NCBI RefSeq assembly: GCF_040267685.1
Contig: NZ_CP158367.1
Location: forward strand, 434,001-498,000
Source: Proteinivorax tanatarense
GTDB taxonomy: Bacteria; Bacillota; Proteinivoracia; Proteinivoracales; Proteinivoracaceae
DNA: 64,000 nt
Reading direction: 5' to 3'
The notes below the pieces were generated by a model that was given only the letters and a program-made list of their open reading frames with translations, ran no database searches and was not told the DNA's origin. The translations under genes were made by a program, and so were the position numbers. This document shows positions 1 through 9,335 of this stretch, piece after piece. Within the stretch, counting starts at the first letter, position 1. The number at the start of each line of letters is the position of its first letter.

Positions 1-1025
1 TCTTCATCAATGCTAGTTTTAAAGTTACCCCTGCCCAACTGTTCAACAAAAGATTTAATTTTGCTTAAAGTTTTAACTGAGCGACTAGTAATTAAAAAGA
101 ATGTAGCCCCTAGAATCAAGAAAACAGCTATGGATATTCCAATAATTGTAGTAACCATTGTAAAAATTGTTTCATTTACCCTATCCATAGAATAGCCTAT
201 ATTTACAGCCCCTAAAACTTCTCCATCTATTTCAACAGGGGAGACAATGTCAAAGACAGGAATGTCATCATCGGTGTATAAAGTCTCCTGTGACGATCTT
301 TCATGTTCTAATATAGCGTTGCTAATTCTTTGGTCATCGGACATATCAGTTCCAATAAAGTCGTCGTTACTATGAGCGATAGCCTCCATATTCTGGTCGT
401 AGAAAATTGCATACTCTATTTCATCATCGTTGGCTAAATCATTAACTAAAGTTTGGTATTCCGCATCTTCTAACAGAGCATGGATAATGTTTGCATTAAT
501 TCCTACTTGAACAATGTTATTATTATCCAATCTTAAGTATCCGAACTTGAAAAAATCTCCAGCTACTTCTGTACTTTCTCTTATGTCCTCAATTAAAATA
601 TCATCGTCGCTCTCTATAAAATCATGTAATATATGCCCATCTGGGACTTCCAGACCTTCAAAGCCATCTGTGGCAGAATGAGCCACTTCGTAAATTTCTG
701 TATCCCAATAATGGATCCGATGGACATCTAAATCCTCTGCCAATTCCATCAATCGTTCACTTGTGATTGTGTCAACTTCTCTTTGAACCACTGCAGCAGT
801 GTTAATTATCTGTTCTTCTAATAATTGGTCAATAGTTTCAATGGACATCATTGAGCCTTCTAGTCTTTCTATAAAATCTTCCGATCTATTAAAGCCTTCT
901 CTTTCCATATCAGTAAAAATCTGATTTCTTACTATAAATAAAGTTGCACCTGCAATTACAGTGACTCCAACAAAAACAATTAATAAAGGTATAACAACTA
1001 AACGAAACTTTAATGAATATAACAT
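1..1025 (-). CDS. Membrane sensor, N-terminal part (methyl-accepting chemotaxis protein or sensor kinase), truncated by window
   Basis: The reading frame is open from the ATG at 1025 to the window edge (341 residues), so the C-terminal output domain is missing. A transmembrane segment lies near residues 9-30, followed by an acidic extracellular sensor region of about 250 residues. A second transmembrane segment lies at about 285-310, and then a stretch resembling the start of a HAMP linker. This layout fits a chemoreceptor (dCache-like sensor) or a sensor histidine kinase; the visible part cannot decide. A TTG at 1031 in the same frame sits closer to the GAGGAGGGG ribosome site and is a possible alternative start. 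It is transcribed divergently from deoD. Confidence 0.75.
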   Translation of the reverse strand, partial: MLYSLKFRLVVIPLLIVFVGVTVIAGATLFIVRNQIFTDMEREGFNRSEDFIERLEGSMMSIETIDQLLEEQIINTAAVVQREVDTITSERLMELAEDLDVHRIHYWDTEIYEVAHSATDGFEGLEVPDGHILHDFIESDDDILIEDIRESTEVAGDFFKFGYLRLDNNNIVQVGINANIIHALLEDAEYQTLVNDLANDDEIEYAIFYDQNMEAIAHSNDDFIGTDMSDDQRISNAILEHERSSQETLYTDDDIPVFDIVSPVEIDGEVLGAVNIGYSMDRVNETIFTMVTTIIGISIAVFLILGATFFLITSRSVKTLSKIKSFVEQLGRGNFKTSIDE

Positions 1026-1261
1026 TTTCAAAGTAAACCCCTCCTCTTCTAAACACTGCCTTAAATAAATCGAACTAATAAGTAATAAAGCATTAGTGCA
1101 AATCTAATATGTTTTTTGTTCACCTCCTTTTTATCTTAATGAGAACAGAAAAACTAGCAAAGACTATAGTCGAATTATATCACATTATGTCGTTTTTCGC
1201 AAAAGTCGAATATTTCAAAAAATGATGAGCGGAGTGTAAGAGAAAATCAAATACATAAACC

Positions 1262-1290
1262 TTGAAAATAAAGTTAAAACTAGGTACAAT
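1262..1290 (+). promoter_or_regulatory. Sigma-A type promoter for deoD
   Basis: TTGAAA at 1262-1267 and TACAAT at 1285-1290 are separated by 17 bases, 61 bases upstream of the deoD start. It lies in the 326-base divergent intergenic region 1026-1351, in which I see no gene. Confidence 0.6.
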
Positions 1291-1351
1291 TCTATATACA
1301 GTTAAAATTAACCACAATAAAAAATATTTATTTTAGAAGGAGGAAGTTATA

Positions 1352-2065
1352 ATGTTACCAACGCCACATATTGAATCAAAGAACAAGGATGAAATAGCAA
1401 AAACCGTGTTGATGCCGGGGGATCCATTACGAGCAAAATTTATTGCTGACACTTTTTTAGAGGATGTAAAACAATTTAATAAGGTTAGAAATGTTTTGGG
1501 ATACACCGGTACATATAAAGGAAAAAGAATTTCAGTTATGGCTAGCGGTATGGGGATGCCAAGTATCGGAATTTATTCTTATGAACTGTACAAGTTTTAT
1601 GGTGTAGAGAATATAATTCGTATAGGCTCATGTGGTGGTTATACTCCAGATGTAAAACTTTATGATGTTATATTGGCAAAAGATGCATGGAGTGAGTCGA
1701 GCTTTGCCAAAGTGCAAGGAGGGTATGATAGTGATGTTATCGAGGGTACCCCAGCATTAAACGAGCAGCTTAAAAAGTATGCCGAGGAATTAAATATTCC
1801 TATGCATATAGAGAGAATTCACTCATCTGATGTATTTTATAGAGAGAACTTTGGTGAATATAAAGAAATCTATGATAAGCATGGTTGTGTTGCTGTTGAA
1901 ATGGAGGCTTTTGCATTATTTCATAACGCCAAAGTAACTGGAAAAAAAGCAGCATGTATACTTACTGTGTCAGATAACTTAGCGACAAAAGAAGAAACAA
2001 CTTCTGAAGAACGACAAAATGCTTTTACAAATATGATGAAAATTGCCTTAGAAATGGCAGAGTAG
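1352..2065 (+). CDS. deoD: Purine-nucleoside phosphorylase, DeoD type
   Basis: A 237-residue protein of the hexameric (trimer-of-dimers) purine nucleoside phosphorylase family. It cleaves purine (deoxy)nucleosides with phosphate to free base and (deoxy)ribose-1-phosphate in the cytosol. Visible marks are the phosphate-binding GDPLR (residues 23-27), the RIGSCG segment, the VEMEAFALF substrate loop and the late TVSDN segment carrying the catalytic aspartate. Length matches the family. The start follows an AGAAGGAGG ribosome site, and a strong terminator follows the gene, so it is probably monocistronic. Confidence 0.95.
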   Translation: MLPTPHIESKNKDEIAKTVLMPGDPLRAKFIADTFLEDVKQFNKVRNVLGYTGTYKGKRISVMASGMGMPSIGIYSYELYKFYGVENIIRIGSCGGYTPDVKLYDVILAKDAWSESSFAKVQGGYDSDVIEGTPALNEQLKKYAEELNIPMHIERIHSSDVFYRENFGEYKEIYDKHGCVAVEMEAFALFHNAKVTGKKAACILTVSDNLATKEETTSEERQNAFTNMMKIALEMAE

Positions 2066-2070
2066 GGCAT

Positions 2071-2110
2071 AAAAAACCAAGATAACCTTTTAAAGGTATC
2101 TTGGTTTTTT
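2071..2110. terminator. Bidirectional rho-independent terminator
   Basis: AAAAAACCAAGATAACCTTT is followed directly by its near-perfect inverse ending in TTTTTT. It lies between convergent deoD and the lipoprotein gene and can serve both strands. Confidence 0.85.
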
Positions 2111-2149
2111 ACACTTTTTTTATGCCCCTATTTAAGTTTACAAGTGATT

Positions 2150-2593
2150 TTATTGATTTGGTTGCTTCTTTAAAATATAGGTTTGATCCTGAATGATTAG
2201 CATTGACGAAGTATTACTTAACATGAAAGCTTCTGCAAAAAACTGGTCATCATCTAATATGGTAATTACTTCAACTTTTTCTAGGGTGCTAAACCTAGGC
2301 CTAAGATGGTATATACCTCGTCGGAAAAGATAGTCATCTACGTTCACTTTTCTAAGTTGATAGGTTGGATTATCAAGTTTGCTATCACCTATATTTATTT
2401 GATTTTTTGTAAACTCAACATTGTTAACAGATGTATTTTCTTGTTGGAGCTCTTCAGAAACTGTCCATTGCCCATAAATAGGAGAAGCATTATTTTCCGG
2501 GGCATTGATTCTAGATTGATCAATTTGAGTAAATCCGGCACAACCTGACATCATGAAAGCCAATATTAAAATAATAATTAGCCTGATTTTCAT
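2150..2593 (-). CDS. Predicted lipoprotein of unknown function, last gene of a two-component operon
   Basis: A 147-residue protein with a lipoprotein signal peptide: charged start, hydrophobic stretch, then MMSGC with the lipid-accepting cysteine at residue 18. I do not recognise the mature domain; it has an alternating beta-rich pattern. Its ATG overlaps the TGA of the histidine kinase gene (ATGA at 2590-2593), so the two are translationally coupled. The lipoprotein probably works with, or is sensed by, the upstream kinase at the membrane outer face; that link is inference from context. Confidence 0.8.
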   Translation of the reverse strand: MKIRLIIILILAFMMSGCAGFTQIDQSRINAPENNASPIYGQWTVSEELQQENTSVNNVEFTKNQINIGDSKLDNPTYQLRKVNVDDYLFRRGIYHLRPRFSTLEKVEVITILDDDQFFAEAFMLSNTSSMLIIQDQTYILKKQPNQ

Positions 2594-3984
2594 TTTTTCA
2601 CCTCATAAGCGGGGATATAAATGGTTATTTCGGTTCCTATACCTTGCTTGCTTTTTATTTTTAACTCTCCATCCATAGCAGTTATTATTTCTTGACTAAT
2701 GGAAAGTCCTAATCCGCTACTGGATTTGGAGGATTTGCCTTTGTAAAACCTTTCTTTTACATGGGGCAAATCCTCTGCTGCAATTCCGCTGCCATAATCT
2801 TTTATTTTAAAGTGTATTTTTTTGTCCTTTAGTTGGGTGCTTACTTTAATTGTACTTTTGGGTTGTGAAAACTTAAAGGAATTATCCAATAGGTTTATCA
2901 GCACTTGCTTAAGTTTATTTTTATCCAAGATTAGAGTGGGGTAACTGTTTGACGTATCTATGGTAAGTTTAATATTTTTTTCTTTACTAATTGGCTCAAA
3001 CTCCCGTTTTAGTTCTTCAAATAAATTATTTATTTCTAAAGGCTGAGGTTTTAGTGTTATACCCTCCGATATCAACTTAGAGAAATCCAAAAGTTCTTCT
3101 ACCATTTGCTTTAATCTATCACTCTCGTTTTCAATGGTTTGAAGACCTTCTAAAAGGAGACTACTATCATCATGACCGTTTTTTAAGGTTATTGCCCATC
3201 CTTTAATAGAAGTTAGAGGGGTGCGCAATTCATGGGAAACAGAAGAAATAAAGTGATTTTTAAGTTGCTCTCTTTTTTGGATTTCTTCAGCCATAAAATT
3301 GAGTGTGTTGGAAAGCTTTCCTATTTCATCATCTGTTTTTTGAGGGCTTTTAGCGTTGAAATTTCCCATCGCCATTTTATGGGCAGCACTTGTCACAGCT
3401 TCTAAGGGTTTAACAATTGTATTTGCTAATAGTAAACTAACTAAGCTGGATATAGCTACTACTATAAGGCCTATTATTATAAATAGATTTCTTATAGCTG
3501 CGACTTCACTGTTAACCACCTCTAAAGATGTGGTTAGCCTAATGGCGCCGACGATTTCACCTTCAGAGATGAGAGGATACGAAACCGACATTACTGGTTG
3601 AAGGTAGTAATCTACATCTCCCATCCACATATCGTAATGGCCATCTAAAGCATTGTCTACATCGGGCATATCTTTTGACATTTCTGGGTCGACACCGATG
3701 GAATCCATTAAAATGTTTTTGTTTGAGTCTACTATTTGTACCTGAGCTTCTGTTTGCTCCCAAAAAGTTCCTACGTTATTTAATATATTATCCTGTAAAG
3801 TGTTATGAGAAAAGTACTCAGTATATAGTTGTGAAGATACTTTTATTTGGTTTTGTAAATTATCCTCTATGTTTTGGTAGTAGCTTTGTCTTATGATTAT
3901 AGTTAGCAAAGTACCCAGTGAAAAAACGGTAATCACAATTATTAGAAGAAAACTTAATACCAGTCTTTTTTTAATACTGTTCAT
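2590..3984 (-). CDS. Sensor histidine kinase (PhoR/ResE-like)
   Basis: The protein has 464 residues from the ATG at 3984, which is chosen over an in-frame upstream codon because it follows an AGGTGA ribosome site and starts just after the response-regulator stop. It has a transmembrane segment (about 8-30), an extracellular domain to about 165, a second transmembrane segment (166-187) and HAMP (188-240). HisKA follows with SHELRTPL and the phospho-acceptor H251, then an HATPase domain with NLLDNSFKFS, GSGIAAEDL and GLGLSIS. It autophosphorylates and passes phosphate to the regulator encoded upstream. The signal is unknown; a lipoprotein is co-encoded downstream. Confidence 0.93.
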   Translation of the reverse strand: MNSIKKRLVLSFLLIIVITVFSLGTLLTIIIRQSYYQNIEDNLQNQIKVSSQLYTEYFSHNTLQDNILNNVGTFWEQTEAQVQIVDSNKNILMDSIGVDPEMSKDMPDVDNALDGHYDMWMGDVDYYLQPVMSVSYPLISEGEIVGAIRLTTSLEVVNSEVAAIRNLFIIIGLIVVAISSLVSLLLANTIVKPLEAVTSAAHKMAMGNFNAKSPQKTDDEIGKLSNTLNFMAEEIQKREQLKNHFISSVSHELRTPLTSIKGWAITLKNGHDDSSLLLEGLQTIENESDRLKQMVEELLDFSKLISEGITLKPQPLEINNLFEELKREFEPISKEKNIKLTIDTSNSYPTLILDKNKLKQVLINLLDNSFKFSQPKSTIKVSTQLKDKKIHFKIKDYGSGIAAEDLPHVKERFYKGKSSKSSSGLGLSISQEIITAMDGELKIKSKQGIGTEITIYIPAYEVKK

Positions 3985-3985
3985 A

Positions 3986-4690
3986 TTAGCTTTCACCTTT
4001 AAGTCTATAGCCGAAACCCCAGACTGTTTCAATGAGTTCAGGAGCAGATGGGTCTTTTTCTACTTTTTCTCTTAATCTTCTTATGTGCACATCCACAGTT
4101 TTAATATCTCCAAAGAAGTTTTCTCCCCATACTCCATTTAATATTTTATCACGGCTAATAGCATTGTTACGGTTTTCTATTAATAACTTTATCAAAGAAT
4201 ATTCTGTAGGAGTAATGTCGATATTTACCCCCTCTAAACTAACCTTTCTGGCGGCTAAATCAAGGGCTATAGGTCCACATGTCAAAATATTAGATTGTTG
4301 ACTGCTTCTTTTTCCATTGGCAGTTTTTCTGCTATGAGCTCTTATACGAGCTGTTAATTCTAAGGGATTAAACGGTTTTACCATGTAATCATCAGCCCCT
4401 AGGTCCAATCCCATTATTTTATCTAAATCTTGACCTTTAGCTGTTAACATAATGATAAGTATATCCGACGATATTTCCCGCACCTTGGTGCATACCTCAT
4501 AACCATCTATACCTGGCAGCATTAAGTCTAGTACCATAATGCCAGGCTTTTTTTTATTAAAAATATCTAAGGCTTTTTCACCAGTTTCTGCTTCAAATAC
4601 TGTGTAGCCTTCCCTTTCGAGATTAACTGTAATGAACTTTCTTATGGCTGCCTCGTCTTCCACAACTAGCACTTCACTATTTGTATTCAA
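3986..4690 (-). CDS. Response regulator, OmpR/PhoB family
   Basis: 234 residues. The receiver domain (1-120) has the acidic pocket E11-D12, the phospho-acceptor D55 in VLDLMLPG and the conserved lysine in DDYMVKPF. It is followed by a winged-helix DNA-binding domain (about 135-232) ending in ETVWGFGYRL, typical of OmpR-type regulators. It is the first gene of a three-gene operon, with one base between its stop and the kinase ATG. The target genes cannot be read from the sequence. The neighbouring divergent cell-wall deacetylase at 4866 is a plausible but unproven target. Confidence 0.95.
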   Translation of the reverse strand: MNTNSEVLVVEDEAAIRKFITVNLEREGYTVFEAETGEKALDIFNKKKPGIMVLDLMLPGIDGYEVCTKVREISSDILIIMLTAKGQDLDKIMGLDLGADDYMVKPFNPLELTARIRAHSRKTANGKRSSQQSNILTCGPIALDLAARKVSLEGVNIDITPTEYSLIKLLIENRNNAISRDKILNGVWGENFFGDIKTVDVHIRRLREKVEKDPSAPELIETVWGFGYRLKGES

Positions 4691-4865
4691 ATTAAGTCAC
4701 CTCTAACTTTATCTTAATAATTACTATTTTAACAAAGAAACTTCTTTCGTAGTATCTATCTTTGATTTCTTTACTATTTTTTAACCTTTTTTAAATAGTA
4801 TGTAAAGCTTTAAATAAAAGGAGATGATAAAATTTAATTAGTCAACGGGGAAAGGGGAGAGGTAA

Positions 4866-5825
4866 ATGGGGAAAAACTTGGGGTATAAATCAAGAGAAAG
4901 TCGAAAAGAAATTTATAAAAATAAAAGGAGCAGGGCAAGGAAAAAACAAGTAGGTAGAATATTATTTGTAGGTGTAATAGCTTTATTTCTAATTTTTATT
5001 AGCGGAAGTTATTTTTTAGTTGCTGATGAAATCCATCAGGGGGGGTGGAATAAAGAAGAACTAAAAGAGAAAAAGAATGAAACAAAAAACACAGATAACC
5101 AAGAGCTAAATGAGCGGAAAGAAGAAAAAGACAAAACTGATGAAAAAAAAGAACAGGTTAATGATGAGAAAGAAGAAGTTGATGCGGAAAAAGAAGCTGA
5201 TAATAAGGATGAAAAATCTAATCAAGGGGATAAAAATAATAAGGTAGTTTACCTAACTTTTGATGATGGCCCATCTAGAAATGTAACAGAACCTATCTTG
5301 GATATTTTAGATGAGTATGATGTAAAAGGTACATTCTTTGTGCTGGGAAGGCAAGTGGAATATTACCCCAACATAACAAAAAGAATCCATGATGAAGGGC
5401 ATTTGGTAGCTAATCATACTTATTCTCATGACTATGCTTCATTATATGATGAGGGGAATATGATAGCGGAGCTAAAGAAGACAGATGAGATTATAAGAGA
5501 TGTGTTAGGGAAGTTACCGTCAAATTTAATACGCTTTCCTGGAGGTTCATTTGGCAAAAAACGGGAGCTTTATCGCCAGGAAGTCAAACAAAACGGGTAT
5601 AACTTTGTAGACTGGAACGTTGTAAATGGGGATGGTGAAGGTAAGAACTACTCAAAGGAAGAACTTGTAGAGAGAGTACATGAAACTCATAACAATCAAA
5701 ATCATGCTGTAGTTTTAATGCATGATAGTGCGGCTCAACAAAATACTGCTAAGGCGTTGCCAGAAATTATTGAGTTTTATAAAGAAGAAGGGTATTCATT
5801 TAAGACTCTTGAGAATTTTGGTTAA
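4866..5825 (+). CDS. Membrane-anchored polysaccharide (peptidoglycan/chitin) deacetylase
   Basis: 319 residues. A basic N-terminus precedes one transmembrane anchor (about 32-52), then a long Lys/Glu/Asp-rich linker (about 60-127), then a NodB-type carbohydrate esterase 4 domain (about 128-317). The catalytic motifs are visible: TFDDGP (motif 1), HTYSH (metal histidines, motif 2), RFPGGS (motif 3) and LMHDS near the end. It probably removes N-acetyl groups from a cell-wall polymer outside the membrane. The start follows GGGGAGAGG. A second, similar gene lies at 59532. The exact substrate is not clear from the sequence. Confidence 0.9.
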   Translation: MGKNLGYKSRESRKEIYKNKRSRARKKQVGRILFVGVIALFLIFISGSYFLVADEIHQGGWNKEELKEKKNETKNTDNQELNERKEEKDKTDEKKEQVNDEKEEVDAEKEADNKDEKSNQGDKNNKVVYLTFDDGPSRNVTEPILDILDEYDVKGTFFVLGRQVEYYPNITKRIHDEGHLVANHTYSHDYASLYDEGNMIAELKKTDEIIRDVLGKLPSNLIRFPGGSFGKKRELYRQEVKQNGYNFVDWNVVNGDGEGKNYSKEELVERVHETHNNQNHAVVLMHDSAAQQNTAKALPEIIEFYKEEGYSFKTLENFG

Positions 5826-5869
5826 ATGTAAAGGGTATGGTAAACTAAGAAGAAGTAGGGGGGAAGCAT

Positions 5870-6751
5870 ATGAAAAGCAATTTTAAAATTGTAGTGTTTG
5901 CTGCTATATTAGCATTAGTAGCTATTTCTGTTTATGCTTTTGGGCCTATGAGTGAAAATGATATGGCAAATGGAAAGGAAAAACCTAATCCAAGTGAAGG
6001 ACCGAGAAGTTTACAGCAGAAGGAAAGTGTAAAAGAAGATAACGGAGAATTTACAGAGGAGATTGAATTTAGTCAAGGATTTTATAGACCCGATTACTCT
6101 AACCTTCCTCAAGAGATAGTTAGTTGGGTTAAGTATTCTCAAAATATCCCAGTAGTGCAGGAAAAGGAGTATAAAGGTTACAGGTTTCTTTTGATAACTG
6201 AAGGAAAAAAGCCTACTGGTGGGTATGATATAGAAGTAGAGGGTGTGAAAGAAGCAGAACAAAGGTTAAATATTGAGGTTAATGTAGCAGAACCTGGACC
6301 AGGTGAAGGGGCTACAACTGCTCCCACATATCCATTTGATTTAGTCATTTTAGAAAACAATGAATTGCCGTTCTACGTACGGGATAGTGAGGATACTGAT
6401 AAATACTTTATGAGGTTAGTGGGACTTCAAGAATTGGATAGGCATATTGTAGCTGGCTCCGAGTGGATTAAAATTTTTAGTCCTAGCCCAAATGAAAATG
6501 TCAAAGATTCTTTTAATCTAACGGGAATAGCAAGTGTTTTTGAAGGTACTGTAAATTATGAATTAATTTCAGAAGATGGTAAATCTGTATATGAAGGGTT
6601 TACAACAGCTGCAATGGGCGATTGGGGATATTTTAAAGAAGAAATTTCTATACCAGCTGAGGTGGAAGATCAACAGCTAACTTTGCAACTATATAGCAGA
6701 AGTATGAAAGATGGCTCAAAGATGTTTAAAGTAGAAATTCCATTGCAATAA
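5870..6751 (+). CDS. Exported protein with PrcB-like and Gmad2 immunoglobulin-like domains
   Basis: 293 residues with an uncleaved or cleavable N-terminal hydrophobic segment (about 7-25). The middle (about 100-165) carries the GKKPTGGYDIEV pattern of the PrcB C-terminal domain known from protease-complex proteins. The end (about 195-292) resembles the Gmad2 Ig-like domain found in sporulation and germination proteins (IFSPSPNE...G-A...WGYFKEEI). It lies 44 bases after the deacetylase and likely shares its transcript. A role in envelope or spore-surface assembly is inference from the domains. The domain calls are by eye. Confidence 0.7.
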   Translation: MKSNFKIVVFAAILALVAISVYAFGPMSENDMANGKEKPNPSEGPRSLQQKESVKEDNGEFTEEIEFSQGFYRPDYSNLPQEIVSWVKYSQNIPVVQEKEYKGYRFLLITEGKKPTGGYDIEVEGVKEAEQRLNIEVNVAEPGPGEGATTAPTYPFDLVILENNELPFYVRDSEDTDKYFMRLVGLQELDRHIVAGSEWIKIFSPSPNENVKDSFNLTGIASVFEGTVNYELISEDGKSVYEGFTTAAMGDWGYFKEEISIPAEVEDQQLTLQLYSRSMKDGSKMFKVEIPLQ

Positions 6752-7094
6752 ACTGTTGTTAAGACAAGCCCTGTGCGAGTGAAACATTTTGTCTGTGATG
6801 GGGTAAACTATAATTTGTTTTACAGAAAGATAGATTTCTATTGAAAAATATAGGGGTAAGTTTTATTAATAGTTAATAACGCAACGAAGAGGCTACCTAA
6901 AACTATAAGGTAGTCTCTTTTACTGTATACTAAGTTTATGACAATATATAAAGGAAGTATGCCAAAGCGGTGAAGAATTAAAATGTATATTATATACAAG
7001 CTTATAATATGGTAAAATAATGTTAGAAAATTTTAGAGCGTAAAAAACCTTTTAGCATATTATAGGCTATATAAGGTTTAAGGGAGGTGTTGGC
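6752..7094. other. Intergenic region with terminator, no gene seen
   Basis: 343 bases. They hold the terminator at 6888-6921 and an AT-rich stretch before glutamate dehydrogenase. A TGGTAAAAT extended -10 candidate lies at 7010-7018 and a TATAAT at 7003-7008, but no convincing -35 pairs with either. Confidence 0.5.
6888..6921 (+). terminator. Rho-independent terminator
   Basis: AGAGGCTACCT pairs with AGGTAGTCTCT (one wobble) and is followed by TTT. It closes the deacetylase/Gmad2 unit. Confidence 0.75.
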
Positions 7095-8333
7095 TTGGCA
7101 GATAACAATGTATTTTTAGCTGCCCAAAAACAGATTAGGTTAGCTTGTGAAAGACTAGGAATTGATATGGGATATTATGAGATATTGAAGCAGCCGAAAC
7201 GAGTAATAGAAATTTCTATACCTGTGCGAATGGATGATGGAAGAATTGAGGTTTATACAGGGTATAGATCTCAGCATGATGACACCTTAGGACCTGCTAA
7301 GGGAGGTGTTAGGTTCCATCCCTCTGTTACTGTTGATGAAGTTAAAGCATTATCCATGTGGATGACTATCAAATGTGCTATAGTTGGGGTTCCTTTTGGT
7401 GGAGGGAAAGGAGGAGTAAACTGTAATCCCAAGAACCTTTCTCAAAGAGAAATTGAAGAAATAACCAGGGAATATATTAGAGGGATATCTCCGATAATAG
7501 GCAGTGATAAAGATATACCTGCACCAGATGTTTATACAAATCAGCAGGTTATGGCTTGGATGGTTGATGAATATAGTAAAATAAAAGGCTACACAGATCA
7601 TGGAATAGTAACAGGGAAGCCTCTATTGCTGGGAGGATCAGTTGGTCGGAACGAGGCAACGGCTATGGGGTGCGTCATTACAACAATGGAGGCGCTAAAA
7701 AAGCTAAACATGTCCTTAGATGAAGCAACTGTAGTAATTCAAGGTTTTGGCAACGCTGGATTCAATTTAGCAAAAATTTTATATGAAGCGGGCGCAAAAA
7801 TCATTGGGGTTAGTGACAGCAAAGGAGCGTTATTCAATCAAGAGGGGTTAGTCCCTAAAGAGTTATTAGAAATTAAAAAAAGCAAGGGATCAGTAATTTA
7901 TGGTGAAGGCGAGGTTATAACTAACCAAAAGTTGCTGGAAACAAAGTGTGATGTTTTAATTCCAGCAGCTCTAGAAAATCAGATTAATGAAAAAAACGCT
8001 TGTAGGATAAAAGCTAAGATAGTTGCTGAAGCGGCAAATGGACCAACCACCGTTGCAGCAAGTAAAATTTTAAATGAAAGAAAAATTTTAGTTGTTCCTG
8101 ATATTTTAGCCAGTGCTGGCGGTGTTACAGTTTCTTATTTTGAATGGGTGCAAAATAGGATGAACTATTATTGGACTGACCAACAAGTTAATGAAAAACT
8201 TGAAAAAATTATGGCCGATGCTTTTCAAAACATATATCAAATGCATGAAGAAAAATCAGTGGACATGAGAGAAGCAGCTTTTATGATTGCTATAAACAGA
8301 GTGGTGCAGGGATTGAAGCTACGCGGACTATAG
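7095..8333 (+). CDS. gdhA: Glutamate dehydrogenase (Glu/Leu/Phe/Val dehydrogenase family)
   Basis: 412 residues, the usual length of catabolic bacterial glutamate dehydrogenases. It interconverts glutamate and 2-oxoglutarate plus ammonia with NAD(P). K69 (GPAKGG), K93, catalytic K105 (GGGKGG) and D145 (DIPAPD) have exactly the spacing of K89, K113, K125 and D165 in the Clostridium symbiosum enzyme. The Rossmann motif GFGNAG lies near residue 221. The TTG start is set by a GGGAGG site. NAD preference and a catabolic role are inferred from family and the amino-acid-fermenting context. Confidence 0.93.
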   Translation: MADNNVFLAAQKQIRLACERLGIDMGYYEILKQPKRVIEISIPVRMDDGRIEVYTGYRSQHDDTLGPAKGGVRFHPSVTVDEVKALSMWMTIKCAIVGVPFGGGKGGVNCNPKNLSQREIEEITREYIRGISPIIGSDKDIPAPDVYTNQQVMAWMVDEYSKIKGYTDHGIVTGKPLLLGGSVGRNEATAMGCVITTMEALKKLNMSLDEATVVIQGFGNAGFNLAKILYEAGAKIIGVSDSKGALFNQEGLVPKELLEIKKSKGSVIYGEGEVITNQKLLETKCDVLIPAALENQINEKNACRIKAKIVAEAANGPTTVAASKILNERKILVVPDILASAGGVTVSYFEWVQNRMNYYWTDQQVNEKLEKIMADAFQNIYQMHEEKSVDMREAAFMIAINRVVQGLKLRGL

Positions 8334-8338
8334 GAAGT

Positions 8339-8369
8339 GTAAAGGAGCCTAGAACTAGGCTCCTTTTAC
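8339..8369 (+). terminator. Rho-independent terminator
   Basis: GTAAAGGAGCCTAG and CTAGGCTCCTTTTAC form a 14-bp stem (one mismatch) with a two-base loop. Confidence 0.85.
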
Positions 8370-8435
8370 ATTGGCTTATTAGGTTATGGCATTTAGCAGC
8401 AAGTAAAACTAATATCCAGCTAAACCTCCACTTTT

Positions 8436-9206
8436 TTAAGTTTCAGTTATTGTAAAACTAAAATTTGATAATTTCCATTGTTTATTTTTCAAAGCTTTTT
8501 CATAGAATTGTACTTTCCTGTTTTTATCAACTAAAATTACTGTTTTTATTCTTGTACCATAATCAGGGCTATCGATATGTATAGGTGAAAGAACTCTTTC
8601 TTTTTCAAGGGGTAAACCTGTGTCAGGCAATTTATCATCAGTTGGAATTGCGGTATCGTTTAGAATGTCAAAAAGATGCTGGACTTTAAAATCTTCTCTT
8701 ATTACAAAAGAGAGTTTATTCTTTGCTTTTTGCACTTTTGGCCAAGGAGTATCTAAAAGCGCGTTGCTAAGTCCATATATCCCTGGCGACAACTGGCGAA
8801 TTTTGTTTTCAACATTGGAATAATAATGTAAATCATCTATAGTTCCCACCACTAAATTAAAAAAATCATATTTTTTTTCGTTACTCTTAACTTTTTTAAG
8901 GTACTCATTGGGCGGTGTGAGATTTATTAAAAAATCTTTTACCAGATATCCTCTGGAATAATAAGGGGTTCTGTTGATTGTGAAATCTCTATAATTTGTT
9001 ATAAAAGCTATTCGCCCATCTTTAGTTATTCCCGTCCAGGTTCCTCCTTTCAGCAAGTCCATACCAGCTAAAACCCTAGGGTGCTCATTCCAGAAGTGAG
9101 AAAACTTTGTGGGGCGGTCTTTAAACTCATCTCTATTTCCTAAAAATATAAAGTCATAATCTGGATGAATTTTATAAGCAAAAAGCAATGTACAAATTGT
9201 TATCAC
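8436..9206 (-). CDS. NRDE-family protein (TANGO2-like), probably initiating at a non-standard ATT codon
   Basis: 256 residues counted from the GTG at 9206. The NRDE signature (GNRDEF), KGGTWTGI and ITNYRD place it in the NRDE/TANGO2 family, whose molecular function is not settled. Family members begin Met-Cys-(Thr/Ile). Here the matching Cys-Thr is preceded by an ATT codon at 9195-9197, with the ribosome site GAGGTGA ending six bases before it. The only upstream standard start, the GTG at 9204-9206, lies inside that ribosome site. I therefore think translation starts at 9197. A gene-size shadow frame on the other strand has no support. Confidence 0.85.
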   Translation of the reverse strand: MITICTLLFAYKIHPDYDFIFLGNRDEFKDRPTKFSHFWNEHPRVLAGMDLLKGGTWTGITKDGRIAFITNYRDFTINRTPYYSRGYLVKDFLINLTPPNEYLKKVKSNEKKYDFFNLVVGTIDDLHYYSNVENKIRQLSPGIYGLSNALLDTPWPKVQKAKNKLSFVIREDFKVQHLFDILNDTAIPTDDKLPDTGLPLEKERVLSPIHIDSPDYGTRIKTVILVDKNRKVQFYEKALKNKQWKLSNFSFTITET

Positions 9207-9335
9207 CTCATTTTGAAACTTTTAAATTAATTTTAACATAAAATAAAAAAACTTTTCTAATATTGAAGGAATTTAATTAACGATAAAGAATACTATTACT
9301 AAGTAATAAATAATTTAATTGAGGAGGATTGGTTT

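Noticed and set aside
1-1025. Naming the truncated sensor as a chemoreceptor outright
   Set aside because: The signalling domain is outside the window, so kinase and chemoreceptor cannot be separated.
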